A stretch of DNA of 57,819 nt, taken from positions 1-57,819 of the IMG/VR virus record IMGVR_UViG_3300040801_001904. One strand, written 5' to 3'. Below are positions 36,828-44,673 of this stretch, in pieces. Each line of letters starts with the position of its first letter. The stretch's first letter is position 1. The stretch comes from a virus. Made by a program: the position numbers and the translations under genes. The notes beneath the pieces are model-generated. The model did no database searches. It was not told the DNA's origin and saw only the letters and a program-made list of their open reading frames with translations.

Positions 36828-38702
36828 TTAAGCAGGATTCTCGTAGTTCAACTCATCAACAGCATTGATCGGAATATTCTGTCCAGTTGCTTTCTGAATT
36901 GTATATGATGCCAAAACATATTGTGCGCCATCATAGGCAATTGCCACAACATAAACAGGAGCAGTTGAATCGGGCGATCTTCCACCCTGATTATTATTCG
37001 TATAATCAAAGTCCCAAGAAATTGATGCTGATGTAATCTGACCATCAATATCAGTTCCAGCATTATTATCAACAATCACGGCACCAGGAGATTCAAATGG
37101 ATTCTCAAGAACAGTACATGCTTCAGCAGATGCCGTAGCAGGAGCAGTACCATCTACTTTTGTTGCCGTAACTGTATTGGATGACGGTGATCCAGTAATA
37201 CTCCACAATCCATTGTTTTCAGTTTCAGTTACAAAACCACTGATTTTTACGTAATCACCACTCTGCAAATGATCCAATTTTCCAACATCACCAGACCAAT
37301 CCAAAGTAGCATTGTTACCGGATGCACCCGTAATTGCAAGTGACACACTCGTTGAAGTGATATATTGAAAATACATCGTGTAACGAGTTTCACCATCAGG
37401 CTGATCCACAAAGTTCTGAGAGAAGTTCAAATTACCAGCAGCGGTATAGGGATAAACTCTGTTGGTTGACAAAACAGGTTTATCTTCAGAATCAAGACCA
37501 CCACCATCAACTGTTACATCCCAAAACACCATATCGTTTTTATCATTATTATCAAAATTGTCGATAAAAACGCCCGGTTGAGTATGAAGTGTGCTACCAA
37601 CGAAGTATGTAAACGGTAATGCTACGTTACCATAAACAGTTCCATAAGTATCACCATTTACATCATCATTAATATCTGTTGCTTGACGAAGTTTATATTG
37701 CGTCCAAGAATGAATTTCCTGCAATCTGGCACTAAAACTATTGGTAGTATCCTGAACATCCAAAACACGATTGAATGCGTAATAAACAGTACCAATCTGA
37801 CGCTCACCAGGATAAGCTTCCCAGGTAGCAGTACCACCAAATGATCCATAAGCACCACCAGGAGTAACAACCGTACCAGCACCCGTACATCTTGCCCATC
37901 GACCCACACCATCTTGCACAACATCATCTACAGAATAAGACTGTGCAGCAGCGGTTGTAAAACCATTACCAACGATATAATCAATCGTAAGTTCAGAATA
38001 CTTTACACCGGAAACGGAACCAGCATCAGTAGTCCCAATTACGGTATCATCATCAATTGCGTTAAGATCGGAAGCATTTGCAAGAGGAAGACGATAAGCC
38101 TGATAGGTAAGTGCAGCAAGACCCTGTTCCGTTAAGAGGTTATAGGATGCATAGGTCTTTTGCATTTCACGGAGAAACGCTTTAAAGTATCCAGTATTAT
38201 CGGGAGTACCCCCCGTACCTTTAATCTGGACATTTTCATTCAATTCACCAGTTTTATCAAAAGTACTTGTACTCTGATCAAAACCAGCTACGTTCGCATA
38301 ATATGCCAAGTCATTATCAGAATCATCCATTGAACCAAGAGAGATGATACATGCATTTTCACGACCATCAACTTCCTGAAAACCAGCATCACGAATCAAG
38401 TCTCTTGTTTGATCATCAGCCGGACCCCAACCGTTGATCCACACAAAGGAAGCTTCATAAATCATCTGGATTGGAAAACGATGTTTGTTTAAACTATTGT
38501 CTGTTTTCCAAATCTCTTTACATTTTGAATAAAGACACTTTCCTGAAATACCAGAAGTAGCACCAGGAGCATCATCCGACAAAGTTCCCTGTGCAAGCAA
38601 TTGAATCGTTTTAGCTCCGGTTTGAATTTCCATTTCATCGGAACCACCAGCCGTTGAATCGACAACATAACTAATGTCATCAGGATCTACTATTTTTGCC
38701 AT
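36828..38702 (-). CDS. Abundant tail/virion structural protein, 624 residues
   Basis: A large, acidic, beta-rich protein. It has an N-terminal part with helical elements (KCKEIWKTDNSLNKHRF, FLREMQKTYASYNLL), a mid region with Gly/Ala/Trp-rich loops, and a C-terminal part with an immunoglobulin-like or OB-like segment (DYVKISGFVTETENNGLW). Codon use is visibly GC-richer than in neighbours, a trait shared with the capsid and tail tube genes, and a strong hairpin follows. Both point to high expression, so a major virion component is likely (tail shaft decoration or large fibre). I do not recognise a named family. It lies between the tube and chaperone genes. Confidence 0.65.
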   Translation of the reverse strand: MAKIVDPDDISYVVDSTAGGSDEMEIQTGAKTIQLLAQGTLSDDAPGATSGISGKCLYSKCKEIWKTDNSLNKHRFPIQMIYEASFVWINGWGPADDQTRDLIRDAGFQEVDGRENACIISLGSMDDSDNDLAYYANVAGFDQSTSTFDKTGELNENVQIKGTGGTPDNTGYFKAFLREMQKTYASYNLLTEQGLAALTYQAYRLPLANASDLNAIDDDTVIGTTDAGSVSGVKYSELTIDYIVGNGFTTAAAQSYSVDDVVQDGVGRWARCTGAGTVVTPGGAYGSFGGTATWEAYPGERQIGTVYYAFNRVLDVQDTTNSFSARLQEIHSWTQYKLRQATDINDDVNGDTYGTVYGNVALPFTYFVGSTLHTQPGVFIDNFDNNDKNDMVFWDVTVDGGGLDSEDKPVLSTNRVYPYTAAGNLNFSQNFVDQPDGETRYTMYFQYITSTSVSLAITGASGNNATLDWSGDVGKLDHLQSGDYVKISGFVTETENNGLWSITGSPSSNTVTATKVDGTAPATASAEACTVLENPFESPGAVIVDNNAGTDIDGQITSASISWDFDYTNNNQGGRSPDSTAPVYVVAIAYDGAQYVLASYTIQKATGQNIPINAVDELNYENPA

Positions 38703-38718
38703 TTATAAAACTCCTTTA

Positions 38719-40302
38719 CTAAGTAGGATTGTAATAATTCTCATCTTCAAACATTGCTACTTTAATAGATGAATTTGAACTTGGTAATGTTAAACCATAT
38801 TGGTTTGAAATATCCGGCTTATAAGAAGGATGATGAATTAAAATATCTACTGAAGCCCCTCCTGAATGTGAATAGGTTGCTTGGTATTTACCATCACCAT
38901 CTGAAGTTGTTGCATTCTCAACGTTAAACAACACAGTTGTTGTTCCTGCGGTGACAATGGTTACTTCAGTATTTTGTTCCAAACCAGTTATAGTAAATGA
39001 ATAATTAGCAACAAGAGTTGTACTTGCACCAGTACCATTACGTACTGATATATTTGAAACCCCACTTCCTCCATCTATATTAATGGTTACTGCACCACCA
39101 GAATCATTATAAATAACTTCATTACCTGTAGTTCCATCTGATGTTGCATAACCAGTTACAACTAAATTAGTTAATGTATAAGAATTACCAGCACAGGCAG
39201 CAGTTAATTGAATTGCATGATTACTTCCATCTGAAATAAACTCACAATTAGAAACTACATCTGGATCATTAACCAATAAAGAAACAGCAGCAATTGATCT
39301 GGTAAACAAACAACCATCAAAATAAGCACCACCCTGAGTTACTTGACCACACCGACGAAACGTAGAATCAATAATCGTACTATTTGATTGAAATACAAAG
39401 GTGGACATATCTGTAAAAGTACATCCATCCAAATTAACATCTGCATTATCAACTACTGTTAATGATCCTGGTGAAGTAGTACCAATAGATAAGAAAGAGA
39501 TATTTGTCCAATCCACTCTTGAACTTGCATTATTAATCTCAATAGCATTAAAAGATGAAGAAACCTTTAATGGATCAGCAATATTTACGTTTTTATTTGA
39601 ATCCCTGAAATCAACAGCATTTGAAGAAGTACCAAGAGTCATTAAACCTTGAAAAAGATAACCACCAGCAATCGCTTGTACTAATCCCCATCTATTTGCT
39701 TGAGCATCATTTACAGCCGCAAATCCAGAAAAAGTACAATAACCATTACCAACATCACCATATTCAAAAATGGATTTAGCTCTACCATAACGTAAAGCAT
39801 CAAATCCCATTGGGTTGCCTTTTGAAACATTCCCTGTTTGATAATCAGCAACACCAAAGTATTGTTTTGTAGTAGTAGGAGAACCAGCCGTAAAATCTAC
39901 AGTAATAGTAGGATCAACCGGAATACATTGCCAACCACCATATTGATATGTATCACTACCCAAAACAGACCAAGCATAAAAGGCATTTAAAGCACTACCA
40001 ATACAAAGACGAATACCACCCTCTGCTAAAGTACCTAATGCATTAGGACATTGGTTATAAACCCATGCCATAAATACATCACCACTATTAAATGTAATTC
40101 CACTACCGTTATTATATAAATAACAACCAACACCTGATTTCAAAGTAACAGAAATACAATAAGATCCCTGAATAAAGTAATCTGTGTCAGCAGTATAACC
40201 AGTACCAGAAGTCCAACCTGAAGCTGATGCTTCTGATATATTAGTTGTAGATTCACAAAGAGTTAAATCATTTAAATCCGTGGTATAAGATGGGGCAGTC
40301 AT
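38719..40302 (-). CDS. Parallel beta-helix structural protein
   Basis: The 527 residues have an N-terminal lectin-like sandwich (YFIQGSYCISVTLKSGVGCYL, then WVYNQCPNALGTLAEGGIRL) and then, from about 230, regular beta-helix rungs (DNADVNLDGCTFTDMSTFVF, QSNSTIIDSTFRRCGQ, YFDGCLFTRS, VSNCEFISDG). A C-terminal Ig-like domain follows (SFTITGLEQNTEVTIVTAGT, then KYQATYSHSGGASVDILIHH). It precedes the 624-residue gene and follows the CxxCxxCC gene with 4 bases of overlap. It is likely a tail fibre or shaft decoration protein. Confidence 0.65.
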   Translation of the reverse strand: MTAPSYTTDLNDLTLCESTTNISEASASGWTSGTGYTADTDYFIQGSYCISVTLKSGVGCYLYNNGSGITFNSGDVFMAWVYNQCPNALGTLAEGGIRLCIGSALNAFYAWSVLGSDTYQYGGWQCIPVDPTITVDFTAGSPTTTKQYFGVADYQTGNVSKGNPMGFDALRYGRAKSIFEYGDVGNGYCTFSGFAAVNDAQANRWGLVQAIAGGYLFQGLMTLGTSSNAVDFRDSNKNVNIADPLKVSSSFNAIEINNASSRVDWTNISFLSIGTTSPGSLTVVDNADVNLDGCTFTDMSTFVFQSNSTIIDSTFRRCGQVTQGGAYFDGCLFTRSIAAVSLLVNDPDVVSNCEFISDGSNHAIQLTAACAGNSYTLTNLVVTGYATSDGTTGNEVIYNDSGGAVTINIDGGSGVSNISVRNGTGASTTLVANYSFTITGLEQNTEVTIVTAGTTTVLFNVENATTSDGDGKYQATYSHSGGASVDILIHHPSYKPDISNQYGLTLPSSNSSIKVAMFEDENYYNPT

Positions 40303-40733
40303 TTACATTTTCCCATTTTTATCCAATTAACAACATTTGACAAACTAACATTATTTGGTAAATGAAATACATTTGGATTATTTCTACCAGTATAAACAAC
40401 TACTGGATGACCAGCTTCAACACACTTGTTAAATAGAATCTTTATCTCTTTATTATTTAATGCATCAGGTTTATTAGGATCTAAATATGCAAGGAATATG
40501 TTATGTTCATAAATCTCAATTAAAACACCACATATATCGGGCCTTAAATACAAAGGCATACTCTTTTCATGCCACCAAAGACAACCAAAGGATCTACAAA
40601 TCTCTTTTCTTTCAGAATATATCCCACAACCCTCATTGATAATACAATTCTTACAATATAATTCAGAAGGAGAATCATAATCAGGAACATTCATAAAATA
40701 ACAACATAAGGTACAATTACCACATTCCCGCAT
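40299..40733 (-). CDS. CxxCxxCC-type (YkgJ/PF03692-like) cysteine-rich protein
   Basis: The 144-residue protein starts with CGNCTLCC, followed by CKNC and the stretch GCGIYSERKEICRSFGCLWW. This is the signature of the YkgJ/UPF0153 family, thought to chelate zinc or iron. Here it sits between the tail tube gene and large tail structural genes, an unusual place. The C-terminal half (VVVYTGRNNPNVFHLPNNVS) has no metal ligands. It may be a maturation or metal-insertion factor for a virion protein, for example the Fe-S-like gpL. That role is inference only. Confidence 0.7.
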   Translation of the reverse strand: MRECGNCTLCCYFMNVPDYDSPSELYCKNCIINEGCGIYSERKEICRSFGCLWWHEKSMPLYLRPDICGVLIEIYEHNIFLAYLDPNKPDALNNKEIKILFNKCVEAGHPVVVYTGRNNPNVFHLPNNVSLSNVVNWIKMGKCK

Positions 40734-40753
40734 ATTTACTTCTTTCTATAAAA

Positions 40754-40786
40754 GGGAGATTCCTACAACAATAATAGGAATCTCCC
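40754..40786 (-). terminator. Intrinsic terminator after the tail tube gene
   Basis: On the minus strand a perfect 12-bp stem (GGGAGATTCCTA and TAGGAATCTCCC) with a 9-base loop is followed by TTTTATAG, directly after the tail tube gene and before the Cys-rich gene. The upstream major structural message would end here in part. Confidence 0.8.
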
Positions 40787-40817
40787 TGCAATTTAAACTA
40801 ATACATTATAAAACTAA

Positions 40818-41330
40818 TTAGCTGGAACTAAAGCCACCAATACGGAACAACTGATCACCAGAAGTACGAGTATCGTCAATCAGGCCCACAAACCGACATG
40901 CGTAAACACGCTGATTATCAGTTGTGTAAGCAATTTCAATTGCACCACCAACGTTCGGAGCAGCATTGTAGATCTGGATAATTTCAGAACCATCAATCGG
41001 CTCAAGAACCAGTTCACCAGTATCAACCAATTCACCAACGGGCTTACCAAAAGTAAGATAGGTGGTTTGATCGGTAGCAGAAGCAAACAGAATCTTGAGG
41101 TTAGCAAACGTAGCTTCAGTCATATTAACGGTAACTTCAAGAACCAGACCAGCATCAAGAACCCGAACAGGAGTTTCACCATACTGATCTGATTTCAATT
41201 CATAAGTGTTCTGAGTAACGGACATACTAACACCACCATAAGTATGACCAACATGAACACCCTTGAAATACACATACGCAGGACCGATAGAAATGTTATT
41301 TGAATTAAAAGAAGTTGCGTAAACACCCAT
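40818..41330 (-). CDS. Major tail tube protein
   Basis: The 170-residue, beta-rich protein carries the pattern of siphophage and myophage tube proteins: GHTYGGVSMSVTQNTYELKS, then DQYGETPVRVLDAGLVLEV, a helix TEATFANLKILFA and a C-terminal strand region. Tube subunits stack as rings around the tape measure. GC-rich codons, a strong hairpin after the gene and its position between closure proteins and tail chaperones support a highly expressed tube. The exact family was not verified by search. Confidence 0.75.
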   Translation of the reverse strand: MGVYATSFNSNNISIGPAYVYFKGVHVGHTYGGVSMSVTQNTYELKSDQYGETPVRVLDAGLVLEVTVNMTEATFANLKILFASATDQTTYLTFGKPVGELVDTGELVLEPIDGSEIIQIYNAAPNVGGAIEIAYTTDNQRVYACRFVGLIDDTRTSGDQLFRIGGFSSS

Positions 41331-41346
41331 GATATATTCTCCTTAA

Positions 41347-41601
41347 TTAGATAGTCGTTATTGTATTACAATTCTTGCATTTAATATGAACTTTACCATT
41401 TTGCTTATAATTTCTATCTACGTATCCAATAATAAAACTACAAGTTTCCCCTGGCTTTTTCCATAAGGGTCTGCCACATTTAGAACAGTACCCTTCTTTT
41501 GCAGTTCCATTATTTTCGTCTTCCTTACAGAAATCACAAGCTTTGATTTTTCCCTGACAAACCACACGGATCATAGAGTAAATAAACGGTTTCGAATCCA
41601 T
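41347..41601 (-). CDS. Small zinc-ribbon protein with three CxxC pairs
   Basis: The ATG at 41601 overlaps the upstream TGA (TGATG) and has AGGA upstream; a TTG one codon earlier is less likely. The 84 residues contain CDFC, YCSKC and a C-terminal IKCKNC followed by NTITTI. The last part resembles the zinc element of the Mu Com translational regulator. Other parts are Lys-rich. A zinc-binding RNA or protein adaptor is plausible; in tail gene order it lies between the terminator-like gene and the tube. Confidence 0.6.
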   Translation of the reverse strand: MDSKPFIYSMIRVVCQGKIKACDFCKEDENNGTAKEGYCSKCGRPLWKKPGETCSFIIGYVDRNYKQNGKVHIKCKNCNTITTI

Positions 41602-42050
41602 CAAGTAGTCCTTCGTCTAACAACCACATTAAATGTAAACAGAACGTTTTTAGACAAAATTGGATAAGTAGGGCTACCTTCCATCATTCCATCGGCAACA
41701 CTACTCAATTCTATCCATTTGGCTATCCAATTAGTCGATGTTAAAGAAGTCTGATCAAATAAGGCAATCAATCTTTCAGTACATTGTCTGAGTTTTAATT
41801 GACTTACTGACAGAATTCTAAAAAAGTACTTTATATTTGGCATTTGAGATGGAAAAGACCAATTAGTTTCTCGTCCTTCCATATAATTTCGATATATAAT
41901 TGCAACTTCTTGCAGATTTAATATATATTCAATATCAAGAGCAGGATACCATGCATAAATTCTATCATCCAATGAGTTAATACCCATCAATGAAATCATG
42001 GTTGCATCAGTCTTTATTTTATTCACAACTAAAGCATCTAATTCAAGCAT
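41601..42050 (-). CDS. Tail terminator-like protein (gpU/DUF3168-type position)
   Basis: The 149 residues start with a helical region (MLELDALVVNKIKTDATM) and a loop (LDDRIYAWYPALD), then beta strands and a C-terminal KNVLFTFNVVVRRR. The gene order (closure proteins, this gene, tube) and size match tail-terminator proteins, which cap the tube at the head-proximal end. Sequence evidence alone is weak; the call rests on position. Stop and start codons overlap with the neighbours (TGATG). Confidence 0.6.
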   Translation of the reverse strand: MLELDALVVNKIKTDATMISLMGINSLDDRIYAWYPALDIEYILNLQEVAIIYRNYMEGRETNWSFPSQMPNIKYFFRILSVSQLKLRQCTERLIALFDQTSLTSTNWIAKWIELSSVADGMMEGSPTYPILSKNVLFTFNVVVRRRTT

Positions 42051-42059
42051 GATATAACC

Positions 42060-42749
42060 TTACGTAAAATAGACTTTAAAAACAATTGCCTTTCTCACAT
42101 AAACTCTTCCTGTTGATTTATTCAACGATCTTCTAATATTCTTACGAATCCTCTTTCTTAAATCTTCACGGATTTCATCCATACATCTTTCAAGAAAAGG
42201 ACGAGGAGCCATATACTGTGTACCTTCAGCCAAATACTTAGCATATGTCCCAACAGGAGTTGTAAAACCTCCTTCTGAATTCATATAAATGGTGTGTTTT
42301 GAAGGTGAATAAAAAGCAGACTCAAGTTCAGTTCCAGCATCACTAAATTCACCTTCTTCTTTTAATACACCTATTCTAAAATATCCATCAGAATGAATTT
42401 CATAACTAATAGAAGCGGCCAAAGTACCCGTTAATTTGGCAGGCATTTCATTTTCAGCAGAAGCGGTATGAGGATCATATTCTTCATGAGGAGTACGGTT
42501 TTTAAAATCACCTGTCGTATATTCAAAAATCCTATAAGTACGTCCAGAAGGTGTATTTGAAGACAGAATATCAACGATACGTTTTCTTGCCCAATTTGCT
42601 GCTTCTTCTAATACAATAGGAACATCTTTTTCCAATTGATCCAAAATAGGAATCAATATTTCATTAGTTATCCTTCTACCTATCTTTGAATAAAAGGTAG
42701 CTTTAACTAAACGAACTTTCTGTTCCCTTATATCCTGTATTATTGCCAT
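42060..42749 (-). CDS. HK97 gp10-like tail completion protein
   Basis: The 229-residue protein has the family pattern: a helical N-terminus, SGRTYRIFEY, a PAKLTGTLAASISYEIHSDG segment, YAKYLAEGTQYMAPRPFLERC, and a basic C-terminal helix (REDLRKRIRKNIRRSLNKS). HK97 gp10-type proteins join the completed tail to the head. The neighbours are a head-tail joining protein upstream and a terminator-like protein downstream, as in other siphophages. The ATG is adjacent to the upstream stop. Confidence 0.8.
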   Translation of the reverse strand: MAIIQDIREQKVRLVKATFYSKIGRRITNEILIPILDQLEKDVPIVLEEAANWARKRIVDILSSNTPSGRTYRIFEYTTGDFKNRTPHEEYDPHTASAENEMPAKLTGTLAASISYEIHSDGYFRIGVLKEEGEFSDAGTELESAFYSPSKHTIYMNSEGGFTTPVGTYAKYLAEGTQYMAPRPFLERCMDEIREDLRKRIRKNIRRSLNKSTGRVYVRKAIVFKVYFT

Positions 42750-43094
42750 TTAGGTTTCCTGCAAACCAAACATAACTTCCAAATGATGCACACGACTTCC
42801 GCTTGCAAATGTATAATTAGTAGGTCTTGCATATAAAGTTAAATCTTGCCAAACTACACGATCACCTTTTCTAATATCAACGTTGTTTTTAAAGAACCCC
42901 ACATAATCATTTCCAGCAATTTGACTATTTGGAGTCTGACTGAAATATGCAGATGTAACAAACATATAATCAATTCTGCAAGGAACATCCGTATATAATG
43001 TTTCCCATGTATTTACAGTATGACCATATGTGTTTTTAGTTGTGGTTTTCCTTTGAATATCACATTTCTGTGTAAGAAGAGAATTAAAAGTCAT
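42750..43094 (-). CDS. Head closure/head-tail joining protein (gp7/SPP1 gp16-like)
   Basis: The 114 residues show the pattern of head-tail joining proteins: an opening C-D-I-Q-R-K-T-T, then GHTVNTWETLYTDVPCRIDY, a mid strand set (YVGFFKNNVDIRKGDRVVW) and HHLEVMFGLQ at the end. It forms the ring between connector and tail terminator. It overlaps the connector gene by 4 bases and is followed immediately by the gp10-like gene. Confidence 0.8.
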   Translation of the reverse strand: MTFNSLLTQKCDIQRKTTTKNTYGHTVNTWETLYTDVPCRIDYMFVTSAYFSQTPNSQIAGNDYVGFFKNNVDIRKGDRVVWQDLTLYARPTNYTFASGSRVHHLEVMFGLQET

Positions 43095-43747
43095 CCTATC
43101 ACTTCCCTTCTATATTTCGAAAGATCAGCAAATACATTAGGAGATAACCCTTGTAATTGAGTCAATAATGTAGTTGCAATCGTTTTATAACTATATTGAC
43201 CAATTGTTTCAGATTGATATGTCATATTCTGTGGAGCATTAACAAAGTCTTTTAAAGTCATAAAACACAAATACTTTAAATGAGACATCTCCATTGAATT
43301 ATCAGCATATCCACCTATCCATTTAACCCTTACATTTTGCGAATAAGGATAATCAAAACCATATGAATAAAAAAGCTTCCCACTTCGATTATAAAGCAAA
43401 TAACCATCATCTGCCATATAACTATTATTCGTAGAAAGAGCTACTTCAATTCCACTTACTTCAAAATATGAAACTTCAGAAACAGGATAGGTCGGAAACC
43501 AAAAGATGTTCTTGGGAGGAGCATCAAAAATGCAATATTCAGGAACGTAGTAAATATTAGCTTCAGCATCTTCATCATCACTTACATAAGTATAGCTTCT
43601 TTGTTTTAAATTACGATTACAAAACTTCTCAAAAGATGATGAAACTGCATTAATACAATTTTCGATATAATCAGGATCTAAACTTTCATCCTGCCACATT
43701 TGGTTAAAATAAGTTACATCAATCAATGCATTTGCATTTAATGCCAT
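43091..43747 (-). CDS. Head-tail connector (gp6/gp15-like) protein
   Basis: The 218-residue protein has an N-terminal helical bundle typical of connectors (YIENCINAVSSSFEKFCNR, then NLKQRSYTY), a beta-rich insertion (IFWFPTYPVSEVSYFEVSG, then LFYSYGFDYPYSQNVRVKWI), and C-terminal helices (LKYLCFMTLKDFVNAPQNM). HK97 gp6/SPP1 gp15-type proteins extend the portal channel. Gene order supports the call. The insertion makes it longer than the shortest members. Confidence 0.8.
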   Translation of the reverse strand: MALNANALIDVTYFNQMWQDESLDPDYIENCINAVSSSFEKFCNRNLKQRSYTYVSDDEDAEANIYYVPEYCIFDAPPKNIFWFPTYPVSEVSYFEVSGIEVALSTNNSYMADDGYLLYNRSGKLFYSYGFDYPYSQNVRVKWIGGYADNSMEMSHLKYLCFMTLKDFVNAPQNMTYQSETIGQYSYKTIATTLLTQLQGLSPNVFADLSKYRREVIG

Positions 43748-43763
43748 TTCCTATACTCCTGTA

Positions 43764-44042
43764 CTACTTTATCTGTGAAAATAAAGTATCATTAGCACCA
43801 GGATATTCTCCATTAGGAACTACTTTAGTATTTGAAAACAGCTTTTCTTCAGGAGGACTCCAAACCATCTTATCTTCATTTGGATGATTCACTTTCTTAT
43901 TAAAACCATCGACTACTTTAGGTTTCTCAAATGAAACAGCTAAACCTTTATTAATGTATCTTGCAGCTTGAGTGTCCGTCATATCAACAACAACACCACC
44001 AAATGTCCTAATTAAAGACACATCCAACAATTTGACTTTCAT
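43764..44042 (-). CDS. Small phage protein preceding the connector gene
   Basis: The 92 residues start with MKVKLLDVSLIRTFGGVVVD and a short helix TDTQAARYINKGLAVSF. This form is common in small phage proteins encoded between capsid and connector genes. The C-terminal half is polar, with Lys, Asn and Pro. Function unknown, perhaps a capsid- or connector-associated factor. It is separated from the decoration gene by a strong terminator hairpin at 44067-44098. Confidence 0.55.
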   Translation of the reverse strand: MKVKLLDVSLIRTFGGVVVDMTDTQAARYINKGLAVSFEKPKVVDGFNKKVNHPNEDKMVWSPPEEKLFSNTKVVPNGEYPGANDTLFSQIK

Positions 44043-44066
44043 TTTATCACCATATTAACAAGTATT

Positions 44067-44098
44067 AAAAAAGGGGTACAAACCGGAATTTGTACCCC
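44067..44098 (-). terminator. Intrinsic terminator after the capsid/decoration genes
   Basis: On the minus strand a perfect 10-bp stem (GGGGTACAAA at 44098-44089 in minus reading, TTTGTACCCC at 44082-44073) with loop TTCCGG is followed by six T. It comes after the decoration gene and before the connector genes, so it should set a high ratio of head to connector message. Confidence 0.85.
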
Positions 44099-44149
44099 TC
44101 CTTATTACATTCTCCCGGCTTTAATTCATTTAGCCGAAATCAATATATG

Positions 44150-44605
44150 TTACGAAATCGTGCCACCTACTTTACCAACACGACCAGTTCCATAAGTGGG
44201 AGTAAGTGTCGTACCCTGCTGAGTGACCGGACGGCGCTGATTCTCAAACGTCATATAAAGAGCAGACCAAACAACAGCGTCCGTACCAACAGTAACATTC
44301 AAACGAATATAACGATTGGGATCAAAAACCTCACAAAGATAAAGACCCGCTTCATCAATCTGATCAAGAGTCAGAAAATCCGCATCCCAAGTAGATTGAT
44401 CAACGGAATCCTGAACGATAATATCAAGGGTGCCACCAGTACCAACAGAACCAACATCCAGAATCAGAAGAACACGATTGGGAAGCTGATTTGCGGTCCA
44501 AAGATCAATACCATTATCACTGGGAGCATTCGCAGCAGCACCGGCAGCATCCGAAACAGCTTGCTGAAAGTAACCAAACTTGTAATTATTCAGAATGTCA
44601 AACAT
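44150..44605 (-). CDS. Head decoration/cement-like protein
   Basis: The 151 residues include an Ala/Gly-rich loop (QQAVSDAAGAAANAPSDNG), beta strands (NRVLLILDVGSVGTGGTLDI), VDQSTWDADFLTLDQ and a C-terminal VTVGTDAVVWSALYMTFENQ. GC-rich codons, a strong SD (CGGAGGAAA) and the position right after the major capsid gene indicate an abundant head protein. A decoration or minor-capsid stabilising role is inferred. A terminator follows. Confidence 0.6.
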   Translation of the reverse strand: MFDILNNYKFGYFQQAVSDAAGAAANAPSDNGIDLWTANQLPNRVLLILDVGSVGTGGTLDIIVQDSVDQSTWDADFLTLDQIDEAGLYLCEVFDPNRYIRLNVTVGTDAVVWSALYMTFENQRRPVTQQGTTLTPTYGTGRVGKVGGTIS

Positions 44606-44634
44606 TGTATTTCCTCCGTTAAATATAAGTATTC

Positions 44635-44673
44635 AATTAAAGATTCATTCTATTATTTAATGAATCTTTAATT
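44635..44673 (-). terminator. 15-bp hairpin between capsid and decoration genes
   Basis: Arms 44635-44649 and 44659-44673 are perfect complements (AATTAAAGATTCATT and AATGAATCTTTAATT) with a 9-base loop, overlapping the capsid gene stop. The AT-rich stem is probably a partial terminator or an RNA-stabilising processing site rather than a full stop. Confidence 0.55.

Noticed and set aside
44090-44671. A 193-codon plus-strand ORF over the decoration gene
   Set aside because: Antisense shadow spanning two hairpins; no SD.
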